Below, piece after piece: positions 17,216-26,716 of a DNA stretch of 64,000 nucleotides; the first letter of the stretch is position 1, and each line of letters opens with the position of its first letter. The stretch spans positions 1-64,000 of the forward strand of contig CALVCB010000002.1 in the NCBI GenBank assembly GCA_944325965.1, written 5' to 3'. Under the pieces are notes generated by a model that made no database searches, had not been told where the DNA came from, and saw only the letters and a list, made by a program, of their open reading frames with translations. The translations under genes and the position numbers were made by a program. The DNA is from an uncultured Bacteroidales bacterium. GTDB taxonomy: Bacteria > Bacteroidota > Bacteroidia > Bacteroidales > UBA932.

Positions 17216-17697
17216 TTTTTTCTGAAATGTTATACACTGGAAATGCTTTGCTGTCATTTCGAGACTTGTACTCTAAATGAGCGATAGGCGGTAGGGGCTA
17301 TTCAAGAGGGTTATGTGTGAATAAAAAAAAGAAATTTTATAAAGATTTGAAAAAACATAAAGAAACAGAAACTCTTCCGTATAAAGATTCGTAAAAAACA
17401 TAAAAAAAGAGAAAAACATGCATTCAGGAGCTGTCAGGGCCTTGTCTGCAGGTTTTCTTTTGTCCTATATTTGCCGCCGGGAATTCCGGTATCCGGGAGT
17501 GTCCCATGAAATAAAACGACGTTCTGCCTGTCATCCTGATCGTAGGTTAGAGTCCGGAGGTGGAGGATTTGATGGTAGGAGACCAGTAGTGTTGTAGGCA
17601 TATTCTTCCTCTGCGCTTGGGATGGCAGTGGAACGTTTGAAATGACAGCCGGGCCGGCAGGTTTTCGGCTGCCCGTTCGAAATGACATAAAAAATTG
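17216..17697 (+). other. Intergenic repeats upstream of SLC13 gene
   Basis: No gene. Contains TGTCATTTCGAG near 17250, a near-exact direct repeat of about 28 bp (17339-17366 and 17380-17408, both starting TATAAAGATT), a lone -7 box TATATTTG at 17466-17473, and GAAATGACA at about 17640 and 17685. Confidence 0.5.
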
Positions 17698-17728
17698 TTG
17701 AAAAAATCCTTGCAATTATTTATTTTTG
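17698..17728 (+). promoter_or_regulatory. Probable promoter for SLC13 transporter
   Basis: TTG (17698-17700), a 20-bp gap and TATTTTTG (17721-17728) match the Bacteroidetes pattern. It is 79 bp before the ATG. Confidence 0.5.
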
Positions 17729-17806
17729 TATGGATACGCCGGTCACTGCCGCTATTCCGGTCTGTAGCGCTGCGGACTCCGGTTTTCTCAAATTTAATTT
17801 TTTCGG

Positions 17807-19666
17807 ATGCTTGTCACCATAATTATTCTTATAATCGCGTCGGCATTCTTCGTCTCCGGCAAGGTCCGGTCAGACATAGTCGCGCTGTGCTCCCTCATCG
17901 CCCTGATGGTAACGGGGGTACTGACTCCGGAGGAGGCCCTGTCAGGGTTCTCCAATAATGTAGTGATCATGATGATCGGCCTTTTCGTGGTCGGCGGGGC
18001 CATTTTCCAGACAGGCCTGGCGAAGATGATCAGTTCCCGCATACTGAAACTTGCCGGAAACAGTGAACCAAGGCTGTTCGTCCTGGTGATGGTGGTCACC
18101 TCGGCCATAGGAGCATTCGTCAGCAATACCGGTACGGTGGCCCTCATGCTCCCTATAGTGGTCAGCATGGCCCATAATGCCGGTATAAACGCCTCGCGCC
18201 TGCTGATGCCGATCGCCTTCGCAAGCAGCATGGGAGGGATGATGACACTTATCGGTACTCCTCCGAACCTTATTATAAACGACACCCTGACAGGGGCGGG
18301 CTATGATTCCCTGTCTTTCTTCTCGTTCACGCCGGTAGGCATAATATGCGTGATTACAGGTATCCTTGTCCTGATGCCGCTTACAAAATGGTTCCTCGGG
18401 AAGAATGGAGGGAAGGACTCGGGAACTTCGTCCGGGAAAACGCTCGGGCAGCTCGCAAAGGAATACGGACTTTCCAGCAATCTGTTCAGGCTCAGGGCAG
18501 TAAACAGCTCAAAGGCCATCGGGAAGACAATCATAGATATGGACGTCCGCAAGGTCTACAAACTCAATGTTCTGGAAATCCGCAGGATAGAGTCCGCGCA
18601 GCACCGTTTCCTGAAGACTGTGACCCAGAAGCTCGCCTCGGCCGGCACGGTCATCAAGAACGGGGACATCCTCTATGTCACGGGCGAGGCGGAGGCCGTT
18701 CACAGCTTCGCGGGTGACATGGGGCTTGAGATGCTTGACGAGCATGCTTCAGAGATGACCACAAGGAACGGAAAGACACTGGCTTTCTATGATATAGGCA
18801 TAGCGGAGATACTTCTTACCCCTTCGTCTAACATAGTGAACCGGACTGTCAAGGAAGCCGGGTTCAGGGACAAGTTCAACGTGAACGTCCTGGGTATCAG
18901 GCGTAAAAAGGAGTATATCCTGCATGAGCTCGGGCAGGAGGTGATACACAACGGGGATGTGCTCCTGGTCCAGGGCGCATGGGCCGACATAGCCCGGCTC
19001 GGGAAAGAGGATTCCGAGTGGGTGGTGCTCGGGGAACCTCTGGAGCAGGCAAGGAAGGTCACCCTCGACTACAAGGCCCCGGTGGCCGCGGTGATAATGA
19101 TAGCAATGGTGGCAATGATGGTGTTCAACTTCATACCTGTCGCCCCTGTCACGGCTGTCATGATCGCAGCCATGCTGATGGTGCTGACGGGGTGCTTCAG
19201 GAATGTGGAGGCCGCATACAAGACCATCAACTGGGAGACCATCGTGCTGTTCGCGGCCATGCTCCCGATGTCCCTCGCCCTTGAAAAGACGGGCGTCTCT
19301 GATTACATATCCGGCGCGATGGCCGGCAGCCTCGGCTCGTACGGGCCTATGGTCCTGATGGCGGGGATATATTTCGTCACCTCGCTGATGACCATGTTCA
19401 TAAGCAATACGGTTACAGCCGTGCTCATGGCCCCGATAGCCCTGCAGTGCGCCCAGCAGATAGGGGTGAGCCCCGTGGCGTTCCTGTTTGCGGTGACCGT
19501 GGCGGCAAGCATGTGCTTCGCGTCCCCGTTCTCCACTCCGCCTAACGCCCTGGTGATGAGGGCCGGGCAGTACTCTTTCATGGATTATGTGAAAGTGGGG
19601 CTGCCGCTGCAGGTGATCATGGGTATAGTGATGGTGCTGGTTCTTCCTCTGCTTTTCCCTTTCTGA
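17807..19666 (+). CDS. SLC13-type permease with two RCK/TrkA-C domains
   Basis: 619-residue membrane transporter of the divalent anion:sodium symporter family. Two halves of about five or six helices (about 1-195 and 420-619) carry the signature substrate/sodium loops SNTGTVALMLPI with GTPPNLII, and SNTVTAVLMAPI with STPPNALV. Between them lie two soluble TrkA_C-like domains (about 220-400), which bind small ligands in related proteins. The substrate (sulfate, dicarboxylate or another anion) cannot be told from sequence. It ends seven bases before the AddB-like gene, so cotranscription is possible. Confidence 0.88.
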   Translation: MLVTIIILIIASAFFVSGKVRSDIVALCSLIALMVTGVLTPEEALSGFSNNVVIMMIGLFVVGGAIFQTGLAKMISSRILKLAGNSEPRLFVLVMVVTSAIGAFVSNTGTVALMLPIVVSMAHNAGINASRLLMPIAFASSMGGMMTLIGTPPNLIINDTLTGAGYDSLSFFSFTPVGIICVITGILVLMPLTKWFLGKNGGKDSGTSSGKTLGQLAKEYGLSSNLFRLRAVNSSKAIGKTIIDMDVRKVYKLNVLEIRRIESAQHRFLKTVTQKLASAGTVIKNGDILYVTGEAEAVHSFAGDMGLEMLDEHASEMTTRNGKTLAFYDIGIAEILLTPSSNIVNRTVKEAGFRDKFNVNVLGIRRKKEYILHELGQEVIHNGDVLLVQGAWADIARLGKEDSEWVVLGEPLEQARKVTLDYKAPVAAVIMIAMVAMMVFNFIPVAPVTAVMIAAMLMVLTGCFRNVEAAYKTINWETIVLFAAMLPMSLALEKTGVSDYISGAMAGSLGSYGPMVLMAGIYFVTSLMTMFISNTVTAVLMAPIALQCAQQIGVSPVAFLFAVTVAASMCFASPFSTPPNALVMRAGQYSFMDYVKVGLPLQVIMGIVMVLVLPLLFPF

Positions 19667-19673
19667 TAGTGTT

Positions 19674-22526
19674 ATGGTCCCGTTTCTAAAGCAGGTAGCC
19701 GCGCATTATTTCAAAGGCGGCGGGCACGGCAGCCCACTGTGCTTCATCTTCCCGAACCGCAGGTCGATGGTGTTCTTCAGGAAATATCTGTCGGAGGTGG
19801 TGGCGGAAAGTTCAGATGTCCCTGTGAAGGCTCCGGGGATGTTCACTATCAACGACTTCTTCCAGAAGGTCCACGGGGGCAGGTGCGCGGACAGGGTAAC
19901 GCTCCTCCTCGAGCTTTACGGCTGCTACAAGTCCTTGAACACCAAGGCGGAAAGTCTCGATGAATTCATTTTCTGGGGGGATGTCATCCTGGGGGACTTC
20001 AATGATGTGGACAAGTATCTGGCCGACCCGTCCATGCTGTATGCCAATGTGGCCGATTTCAAGTCCATGCAGGATACCTTTGAATATCTCACAGGAACGC
20101 AGCGGGCGGCGATAGAGAATTTCGTCAGGCATTTCAACGACCGCAGCGGCAGGCTCACGGTCGACCTCGGCTCCGACAGCCCCAATGTCAAGGAACGTTT
20201 CCTCCAGATCTGGAATATCCTCTACCCTCTTTACCGTGATTTCCGCAAATCTCTTGAAGCCAAGGGCCTGGCGTATGAGGGCATGGTATACAGGGAGCTC
20301 GCGGAAAGACTGCAGGACGAGCCTGTGGCCGATCTTCTCAAAGGCGTTTTCCACAGGGATACCGGATATGTGTTCGTCGGGCTGAACGCCCTGAATGAAT
20401 GTGAAAAGACCCTCATGCGCAAAATGAGGGACAGCGGGGCCGCGCAGTTCTGCTGGGACTATTCCGGGGACATGATCCGGGACAGCCGGAACAAGTCCTC
20501 GTTCTTCATGTCGGAGAATGTCAGGGAGTTCCCTCAGAGTTTCCAGCCTGACCCGGAAGGTGTGGAGGTGCCGTCATTCAAGGTCGTTAGCGTACCATCC
20601 TCCATAGGCCAGGTCAAGCTGCTGCCTGACATCATAGGCAGCTCCCCGGAGGATACGGCCATTGTCCTGCCGGACGAATCGCTCCTTATGCCCCTTCTGA
20701 ACACCATCCCTCCGGAGATAGAGGATATAAATGTGACAATGGGCTACCCGATGTCGGCAAGTGCCTTCTACGGAATGATGAAAGGCATCTGTGCAATGCT
20801 TCTACATGCCAGGAAAAGGGGGGACGGATGGTGCTTCTATTACCGCCAGGTCCGTTCCCTGTTCTCCAACAGCATTTTCCGAAAGGCAATGGGCCGGGAG
20901 GGTGAAGCCGCCGTCCGCCGGATAAGGCAGGAGGCCAAGCTGTTCATCCCGGAGCAGGATCTGAGGGGGTGCAGGCTTTTCGAACTGGTGTTCAGGCCTG
21001 TCATCCGTGACCTGCAGGCAGCGGACAGGGACCAGATTGATTCCTTCGCTGCATACCAGATGGAGCTTATCAGCCATGTCGCCCCGACTCTGAAGGACGA
21101 TACTTCGCTTGCCGTCGAGCTGGAGTTCGCGAGGGAATATTACAGGGCCGTCAACAGGCTCCGAGGCTTCGGCCTTGCCGTACAGCCGCTTACATACGTC
21201 AGGATATTGGAGCAGTTGATAGGTGCGGTCTCCGTCCCGTTCAGGGGCGAGCCTCTCAAGGGACTCCAGGTCATGGGCCCGCTGGAGACGAGGGCCCTGG
21301 ATTTCAGGAACATTGTCCTGATGTCGGCCAATGAGGGCATATTCCCCAAGAAAAGCGTCAGTTCCTCGTTCATCCCTCCGGAGCTGAGGAAGGGGTTCGG
21401 CCTGCCGACGTATGAGTTCCAGGATGCCGTGTGGGCGTATTATTTCTACAGGATGATAACCAGGGCGGAAAATGTGTGGATACTATATGATTCCAGGACA
21501 GAGGGCATGAAGACAGGTGAGGAAAGCCGGTATATCAAACAGCTTGAATACCATTTCCGTATCCCTCTGTGCCGGTATGCCGCCGACGCGAGGGCGAGGT
21601 CGGTGCAGGAGGAGGGGGAAATCAGAAAGACCGAGCAGGATGTGGAGTCCATAAGGGCGTCCGAGCTTTCCGCCACGTCCCTGCAGAACTACATGGCGTG
21701 CCCCGCGAAATTCTACTATTCTTCGGTCAGGGGCCTTGTCGCGGAGGAGGAAGTGGCGGAATCGATGGATGCGGCCATGATAGGCACTGTGTACCACGGG
21801 GTCATGCAGTATCTGTATCAGGTCCCGGACCGGGTGGTGACTGCGGATTATATCCGCATTTGGCTGGGCCGCAGGCCGGAAATCCGCTCAAAAGTGGTGG
21901 AGCTCATGCTGGAGCAGCTGCGTGATGTGGAACTGGCTGGCAGGAACCTGGTCGTATGCGATGTCATAGTGAAATATGTGCTCAAGACCCTTGAGAGGGA
22001 TCTGGAGGTGATGTCCCTCAGGGGTGTGGACAGGTTCCGGATAGAGGGGCTGGAGATCAGGCTGCGGGCCAGGGTCGGGAATTTCAGGTTCAAGGGCTAT
22101 ATCGACAGGCTCGACAGCTTCGCTGACGGCGAGGTCAGGGTCGTGGACTACAAGACCGGCAAGGTCCTCCCCGAAGACCTGGAGATTACCGACGACAGGG
22201 CGCAGGACACGGTGGCCGCCCTTTTCGGTGACACCCCGTATTTCAGGAAGCCGAAAATAGCCTTCCAGCTGTTCATATATGATATGCTGTTGAGGAACAA
22301 CGGACTGGACAGGGGACGCAATATCCTTGATTCCGTGTACTCCACCGCAAGGCTGTTCAGCGAGGTCCCCCAGACCGTGCCGATGGGGGAGGCGTTCTAC
22401 ACCCTGATGATGGATGGGCTGGAGAAGATGCTCGCTGAGATGGAGGACCTGTCCGTCCCGTTCCGGAGAACTGATGACATGACCGTATGCCAGTATTGTG
22501 ACTTCAGGACCGTGTGTGGGAGGTAA
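19674..22526 (+). CDS. AddB-like PD-(D/E)XK nuclease/helicase subunit
   Basis: 950-residue partner of the UvrD-type helicase downstream, probably forming the double-strand-break processing nuclease. The N-terminal part is a degenerate helicase without a Walker A loop (starts FLKQVAAHYF...FPNRRSMVFF). The C-terminal nuclease domain carries the catalytic strand VRVVDYKTGK. Four cysteines, C676 (MACPAKFYY) and C939, C942, C948 (CQYCDFRTVC), are spaced as the iron-sulfur staple known in AddB. Length is shorter than Bacillus AddB (about 1,160). The stop codon lies at the edge of the partial 93-bp repeat. Confidence 0.87.
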   Translation: MVPFLKQVAAHYFKGGGHGSPLCFIFPNRRSMVFFRKYLSEVVAESSDVPVKAPGMFTINDFFQKVHGGRCADRVTLLLELYGCYKSLNTKAESLDEFIFWGDVILGDFNDVDKYLADPSMLYANVADFKSMQDTFEYLTGTQRAAIENFVRHFNDRSGRLTVDLGSDSPNVKERFLQIWNILYPLYRDFRKSLEAKGLAYEGMVYRELAERLQDEPVADLLKGVFHRDTGYVFVGLNALNECEKTLMRKMRDSGAAQFCWDYSGDMIRDSRNKSSFFMSENVREFPQSFQPDPEGVEVPSFKVVSVPSSIGQVKLLPDIIGSSPEDTAIVLPDESLLMPLLNTIPPEIEDINVTMGYPMSASAFYGMMKGICAMLLHARKRGDGWCFYYRQVRSLFSNSIFRKAMGREGEAAVRRIRQEAKLFIPEQDLRGCRLFELVFRPVIRDLQAADRDQIDSFAAYQMELISHVAPTLKDDTSLAVELEFAREYYRAVNRLRGFGLAVQPLTYVRILEQLIGAVSVPFRGEPLKGLQVMGPLETRALDFRNIVLMSANEGIFPKKSVSSSFIPPELRKGFGLPTYEFQDAVWAYYFYRMITRAENVWILYDSRTEGMKTGEESRYIKQLEYHFRIPLCRYAADARARSVQEEGEIRKTEQDVESIRASELSATSLQNYMACPAKFYYSSVRGLVAEEEVAESMDAAMIGTVYHGVMQYLYQVPDRVVTADYIRIWLGRRPEIRSKVVELMLEQLRDVELAGRNLVVCDVIVKYVLKTLERDLEVMSLRGVDRFRIEGLEIRLRARVGNFRFKGYIDRLDSFADGEVRVVDYKTGKVLPEDLEITDDRAQDTVAALFGDTPYFRKPKIAFQLFIYDMLLRNNGLDRGRNILDSVYSTARLFSEVPQTVPMGEAFYTLMMDGLEKMLAEMEDLSVPFRRTDDMTVCQYCDFRTVCGR

Positions 22527-22580
22527 AATATTTATTTTTATATAATATTGTTAAACATAAATTCGTCGAACTGACGTTAA
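22525..22580 (+). repeat. Partial copy of the 93-bp element
   Basis: The last 56 bp align with the right-hand part of the element at 15085-15177, including the ACTGACGTTAA end. The left inverted repeat is missing, and the element begins at the stop codon of the AddB-like gene. The next gene starts 23 bp further on. Confidence 0.75.
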
Positions 22581-22603
22581 TATAATATTAATATCCCGTT
22601 CCA

Positions 22604-25600
22604 ATGATCGAGATAATGAAGGCATCCGCAGGTTCGGGCAAGACCTTCAACCTTGCGAGAAAATATATCACCCTCCTTTTCAGGAAGCAGGACAGGTATG
22701 CCTACCGGCATATCCTTGCCGTGACCTTCACCAACAAGGCTACGGACGAGATGAAACGCCGTATCCTGAAGGAGCTCTATATCCTGTCATCGGCGCCCTG
22801 GAAGTCCGGCTACCTTAAATATTTTATGGTGGACGGACTTCCGGAGGGTGCGCATGACGGCATAGCGGATGATGATCTGGTGCGGGAGCTGCCGGGGAAG
22901 CCGGGACGGAAAATCACCCTGGAGTCATTGGCCGACAGTGCCGGTGCCATCCTCTGCAATATCCTGCATGACTACAGTGCATTCTCCGTCAGCACGATAG
23001 ACAGGTTTTTCCAGCAGACACTGAAAGCCTTCTCACGGGAGATCGGGCAGTTTGCTTCATATCAGGTGGAGCTTGACAAGGATTCCCTGGTGGCGGAGAG
23101 TGTTGACAGGGTGCTGGATGCCCTTACGGAGTCGGACAGGACTCTGCTCGACTGGCTGACCGACAGCGTAATGGAGCAGATAGAGACAGCGGGGAAGTAC
23201 AGCCTGGAGAAGGGGCTTGTAGCCATGGCCTCGAGGTTGAAATCAGACGAGCACCGCTCAATGGTGGAAGCTCTCGGCATAGATGAAAGCAAGGTCTATT
23301 CGAAAGAATACCTGTCATCCATAAGGAAAACATGCTCCTTGATAATCAGGGATTTCACCCGGTCCGTGCGCAGTTCGGCCGAAGCTGCGCTGACGGTCCT
23401 CCAGAGCGCCTCTGTGGATGCCTCAGTCTCCAACAGGGGGTTTCTAAAGGCATTGTACAATTATACTGAAGTTAGTGACAGACAGCAGATTTCATCCCCG
23501 ACAGACAGCTTCCTCTCGAAAGCCATGGACCATGAGCAGTGGTTTGCCAAATCGAAGGCAAAAGACTTCCTTCCTCTCGTATATCCTGCGCTGGAGGCCC
23601 CGCTGCACACGTTCTGCAGTCTTTTCGGCACACCGTTCAAGACATACAACACTGCGTGGATTCTCCGCCGCCAGCTCTATTCCCTCGGCATTGCCGGCGA
23701 GCTCTACAGGGAGTTCAACGCCCTGATGAAAGAGAAGAATGTCCTCAGCATAGACGACTCCAACACCATCCTCAAAGGGATTATCGACGGTAGCGACGCA
23801 CCCTTTATATATGAAAAGACAGGTGTAAGGTACGAGAATTTCCTCCTTGACGAATTCCAGGACACGTCAAGGATACAGTGGGAGAACTTCCGTCCCCTCC
23901 TGCAGAACAGTGAGGCCCAGAATTTCGACAGCCTTATAGTCGGGGACGTGAAGCAGAGCATATACAGGTGGCGCGGCTCCGACTGGAACCTTTTCCATCA
24001 CGAGCTCCAGGAGGAATTCGGCCGTTGCCGCAATTCCGGGCTCGACGCCAACTACAGGAGCCTGGGAGGCATCGTCGCCTTCAACAATACCTTTTTCCCT
24101 GCTGTTGCCCGCCTGCTCGACGTCCAGTACGGGGCCATGGCCTCCGTGCAGGATGATACCGCCATCGGCTCGATATATTCGGATGCAGTCCAGAAGGCCG
24201 TCCGCTCGGGATATGACAGGGGGGCTGTGGAAATGGTATTCTGCAGCAGGGAGCTTGAAAACGCGAAGGTGCTGGAGACTGTCATGGAGCTGGATGCCAA
24301 GGGCATATCAAGGGGGGATGTGGCCGTCCTTGTCAGGAACAACATATCCGGGGCGGAAATCGCCTCGTACCTTATAGCCAACGGGGTGGATGTCCTGACG
24401 GACGATTCCCTGAAGGTCAAGTCCTCCGTGACGGTGCGCAGGCTTGTCTCCCTGCTTTCGTATGCGGACAATCCTGATGATACCGTCAACGGCTATCTGG
24501 CTTCGGAGCTCGATATAGATACCGGCTTTGCCGTGGAGTGCCGCTCCCTTGTGGACCTGTGCGAATGCCTGATAAGGAAACTCAAGTCAGCCGACCCCGA
24601 GTCTTTCGGAAGCGAGGTGCTTTACGTGCAGTCTTTCATGGACTATGTGCAGGATTATTCCGCTTCGGACGGGAATGACCTGCACGGCTTCCTCGAGGCC
24701 TGGGCCGGGACCGACCCGAGCATCAGTTCCCCACCTGTTTCGGATGCCGTGCGTATAATGACAGTGCACAAGTCCAAGGGACTGGACTTCCCGTATGTCA
24801 TCTTCCCCTATGCCGAGAATGTCACCCTTTTCAAGGCCGGAAGACACTGGTGCTCCCCTGACCTGGAGGATACCCCGCTGGAAGGGAAGGCGGAGGGCCT
24901 GTATGACGTGGACCTGTCTTCCGGGAGTCTTTCCACCCTTTTCGGTGAGGACTACCGCAAAGAGCTGAAGCTCCAGTATGTGGACAATATCAATACGGCT
25001 TATGTCGCCCTGACCAGGGCTTCAGAGGGGATGGTCATAATAGCCAAGGCTCCTTCGGCGTCCTTCCTGTCGAAGATGTCCGGGGAAGGGGCGCCGCAGT
25101 TCTCGGACTTTTCCCAGATATTCTACTGGTTTGCGGAAAAGGCCGCCGCTCCGGGGGGCTTCTGCTGTGACGGGGATGACTGTCCGCCGGTCAGGATGGC
25201 CATGGCGTCTTCCGATGACGGGTCCCTGAAGTTCTCTTCCGGGGAGATTCTTCCGCGTGAGGGCGGACGTGAAGACGCCGCCATAATATCCATTCCGTCG
25301 GGTTATCCTTCGTGGCCGCTTGATGCACAGGAGCTTCGGGACGGTCCGGAGGGGGATGACACGGCCGAAGGCCCTCTGCCGGTAGGGGAGAGGGGCAGGC
25401 TGAAATTCAGTGCGGATTCGGCGGATTTCTTCTCGGATGACGGAAAGGCGGGTGTGGCGGCTTCGCACAGGCTCAAGGGCATTGTCCTCCATGACATACT
25501 TTCCCGTGTGTCGGTCCCGTCCGACCTGGAGGATGCGCTGGAGAAAGCCGTATCCGACGGTGATATTGACGCAGAGGAGTCCGATGCGGCATATTCACTG

Positions 25601-25936
25601 CTGTCGGGGCGTATTGCCGGGGCATCCGCACGCGGATGGTTCCCGGAGGATCCGGGCAAGGTGGAGACCGAGGTCTCCCTGATTGATACGGACGGCAGCA
25701 TATTCCGTCCCGACCGTGTAATCTGTGACGGGGATTCTGTGACGATAGTCGACTATAAGTTCGGTGAGCACCGCAGCATCTACCGCAGGCAGCTTGACCG
25801 CTATGCGGATATATACCGGCGCATGGGCTATGCCGATGTTTCCGCCTATCTGTGGTACGTATTCACTGACGAAGTGGTGACGGTGTGTCAGAATGGGCAG
25901 ATACGTCAAATGTTCCGTGATGCCTCGATAGTGTAG
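22604..25936 (+). CDS. AddA-like UvrD/Rep helicase-nuclease
   Basis: 1,110-residue superfamily 1 helicase with a C-terminal nuclease domain, the motor subunit of an AddAB-type recombination complex. Helicase motifs are complete: Walker A ASAGSGKT (start), FTNKATDEMKRR, Walker B LLDEFQDTSR, GDVKQSIYRWRG, LDANYRS, TVHKSKGLDFPY and VALTRAS. The nuclease strand is TIVDYKFGEH near the C-terminus. It follows the AddB-like gene by 77 bp containing a repeat element. The 3' end overlaps the convergent gntR gene by 31 bp. Confidence 0.9.
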   Translation: MIEIMKASAGSGKTFNLARKYITLLFRKQDRYAYRHILAVTFTNKATDEMKRRILKELYILSSAPWKSGYLKYFMVDGLPEGAHDGIADDDLVRELPGKPGRKITLESLADSAGAILCNILHDYSAFSVSTIDRFFQQTLKAFSREIGQFASYQVELDKDSLVAESVDRVLDALTESDRTLLDWLTDSVMEQIETAGKYSLEKGLVAMASRLKSDEHRSMVEALGIDESKVYSKEYLSSIRKTCSLIIRDFTRSVRSSAEAALTVLQSASVDASVSNRGFLKALYNYTEVSDRQQISSPTDSFLSKAMDHEQWFAKSKAKDFLPLVYPALEAPLHTFCSLFGTPFKTYNTAWILRRQLYSLGIAGELYREFNALMKEKNVLSIDDSNTILKGIIDGSDAPFIYEKTGVRYENFLLDEFQDTSRIQWENFRPLLQNSEAQNFDSLIVGDVKQSIYRWRGSDWNLFHHELQEEFGRCRNSGLDANYRSLGGIVAFNNTFFPAVARLLDVQYGAMASVQDDTAIGSIYSDAVQKAVRSGYDRGAVEMVFCSRELENAKVLETVMELDAKGISRGDVAVLVRNNISGAEIASYLIANGVDVLTDDSLKVKSSVTVRRLVSLLSYADNPDDTVNGYLASELDIDTGFAVECRSLVDLCECLIRKLKSADPESFGSEVLYVQSFMDYVQDYSASDGNDLHGFLEAWAGTDPSISSPPVSDAVRIMTVHKSKGLDFPYVIFPYAENVTLFKAGRHWCSPDLEDTPLEGKAEGLYDVDLSSGSLSTLFGEDYRKELKLQYVDNINTAYVALTRASEGMVIIAKAPSASFLSKMSGEGAPQFSDFSQIFYWFAEKAAAPGGFCCDGDDCPPVRMAMASSDDGSLKFSSGEILPREGGREDAAIISIPSGYPSWPLDAQELRDGPEGDDTAEGPLPVGERGRLKFSADSADFFSDDGKAGVAASHRLKGIVLHDILSRVSVPSDLEDALEKAVSDGDIDAEESDAAYSLLSGRIAGASARGWFPEDPGKVETEVSLIDTDGSIFRPDRVICDGDSVTIVDYKFGEHRSIYRRQLDRYADIYRRMGYADVSAYLWYVFTDEVVTVCQNGQIRQMFRDASIV

Positions 25937-26637
25937 GTGAAGCTGTCTGCGCGGTAGTATCCTATATTGTATTCGACAGGGACACCGTTGATGTCATAGA
26001 CGAACCTTTTCCTTATGAGGATAGGGTCGTCCGGCTTTATTTCGAGCTTTTCGGCGATGAAGTCCCCCGCCAGCCGGGCCGAGATCTCCTCCTTGCTCGT
26101 CTTGACCACTATCCCGAAATCCTTCTCCATCAGCTCGTACAGGGGCCGTGTGAAATCCTCCTCCCCCGTGATTGGGATTTTGGGGTTGAAATATGATATG
26201 AAATATACAAACGGGTACTCCTGCTTCCCCCTCACCCTCTCCATCACGACGCATCTTGTGCCCTCCTTGGATACGTTGAAGAAGTTCGCTATCTCGTCAG
26301 TCGGCTTCTTGTAGCTTACGTGAAGTTCGAAGTTGCGTATTGAGATGCCCAGCATTCTCATCTCCTGGGAAAAGCTAAGCCAGTTCTGGACCCCTCCTAC
26401 GATGCCTTTTCTGCTGACCTTGGTGCCGACCCCCTTTTTCCTTATGAGCAGCCCCTCGAAAACCAGAGTGTTTATTGCCTGCCGCAGTGTATTTCTTGAT
26501 ATGTGCAATTGTTCAGACAATTCTACTTCGTTGGGAAGCAGTTTGCCGTTTTTGTATTCTTCTGATTCTATGAGTCTCCTCAATATTTCTTCAGCCTGAA
26601 GATGCAGCGGTTTGTTGCTTGTGTGGTCGATTTGCAT
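25906..26637 (-). CDS. GntR-family regulator with UTRA domain
   Basis: 243-residue transcription factor. A winged helix-turn-helix comes first (LPNEVELSEQLHISRNTLRQ, about 30-75), followed by an UTRA ligand-binding domain to the C-terminus. It is divergent from the mannose-utilisation operon and most likely controls it in response to a sugar phosphate (inference). Start taken at 26637 (MQIDHTSNKPLHL), because the upstream open frame runs into the AT-rich promoter and encodes a run of Tyr and Ile unlike the family. The C-terminus overlaps the AddA-like gene. Confidence 0.88.
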   Translation of the reverse strand: MQIDHTSNKPLHLQAEEILRRLIESEEYKNGKLLPNEVELSEQLHISRNTLRQAINTLVFEGLLIRKKGVGTKVSRKGIVGGVQNWLSFSQEMRMLGISIRNFELHVSYKKPTDEIANFFNVSKEGTRCVVMERVRGKQEYPFVYFISYFNPKIPITGEEDFTRPLYELMEKDFGIVVKTSKEEISARLAGDFIAEKLEIKPDDPILIRKRFVYDINGVPVEYNIGYYRADSFTYTIEASRNI

Positions 26638-26667
26638 TTCACCGGAATTTACGTAGCGCGAAGTTAA

Positions 26668-26704
26668 CAAATATTTATATATAATAAAATAATATATATA
26701 TTTG
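26668..26704. promoter_or_regulatory. Divergent promoter and palindromic operator candidate
   Basis: CAAATATTTATATAT and TAATATATATATTTG form an imperfect inverted repeat of 37 bp (12 of 15 arm positions match) centred near 26686. The right arm is the -7 box TATATTTG (26697-26704) of the mannose operon, and the left arm gives AATATTTG for gntR. One regulator bound here could control both directions. Confidence 0.55.
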
Positions 26705-26716
26705 CACAAAATATAA

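Noticed and set aside
16420..17690. Short repeated GAAATGACA motifs considered as a CRISPR array
   Set aside because: Repeats are only 9-13 bp, irregularly spaced, in both orientations, and no cas genes are present.
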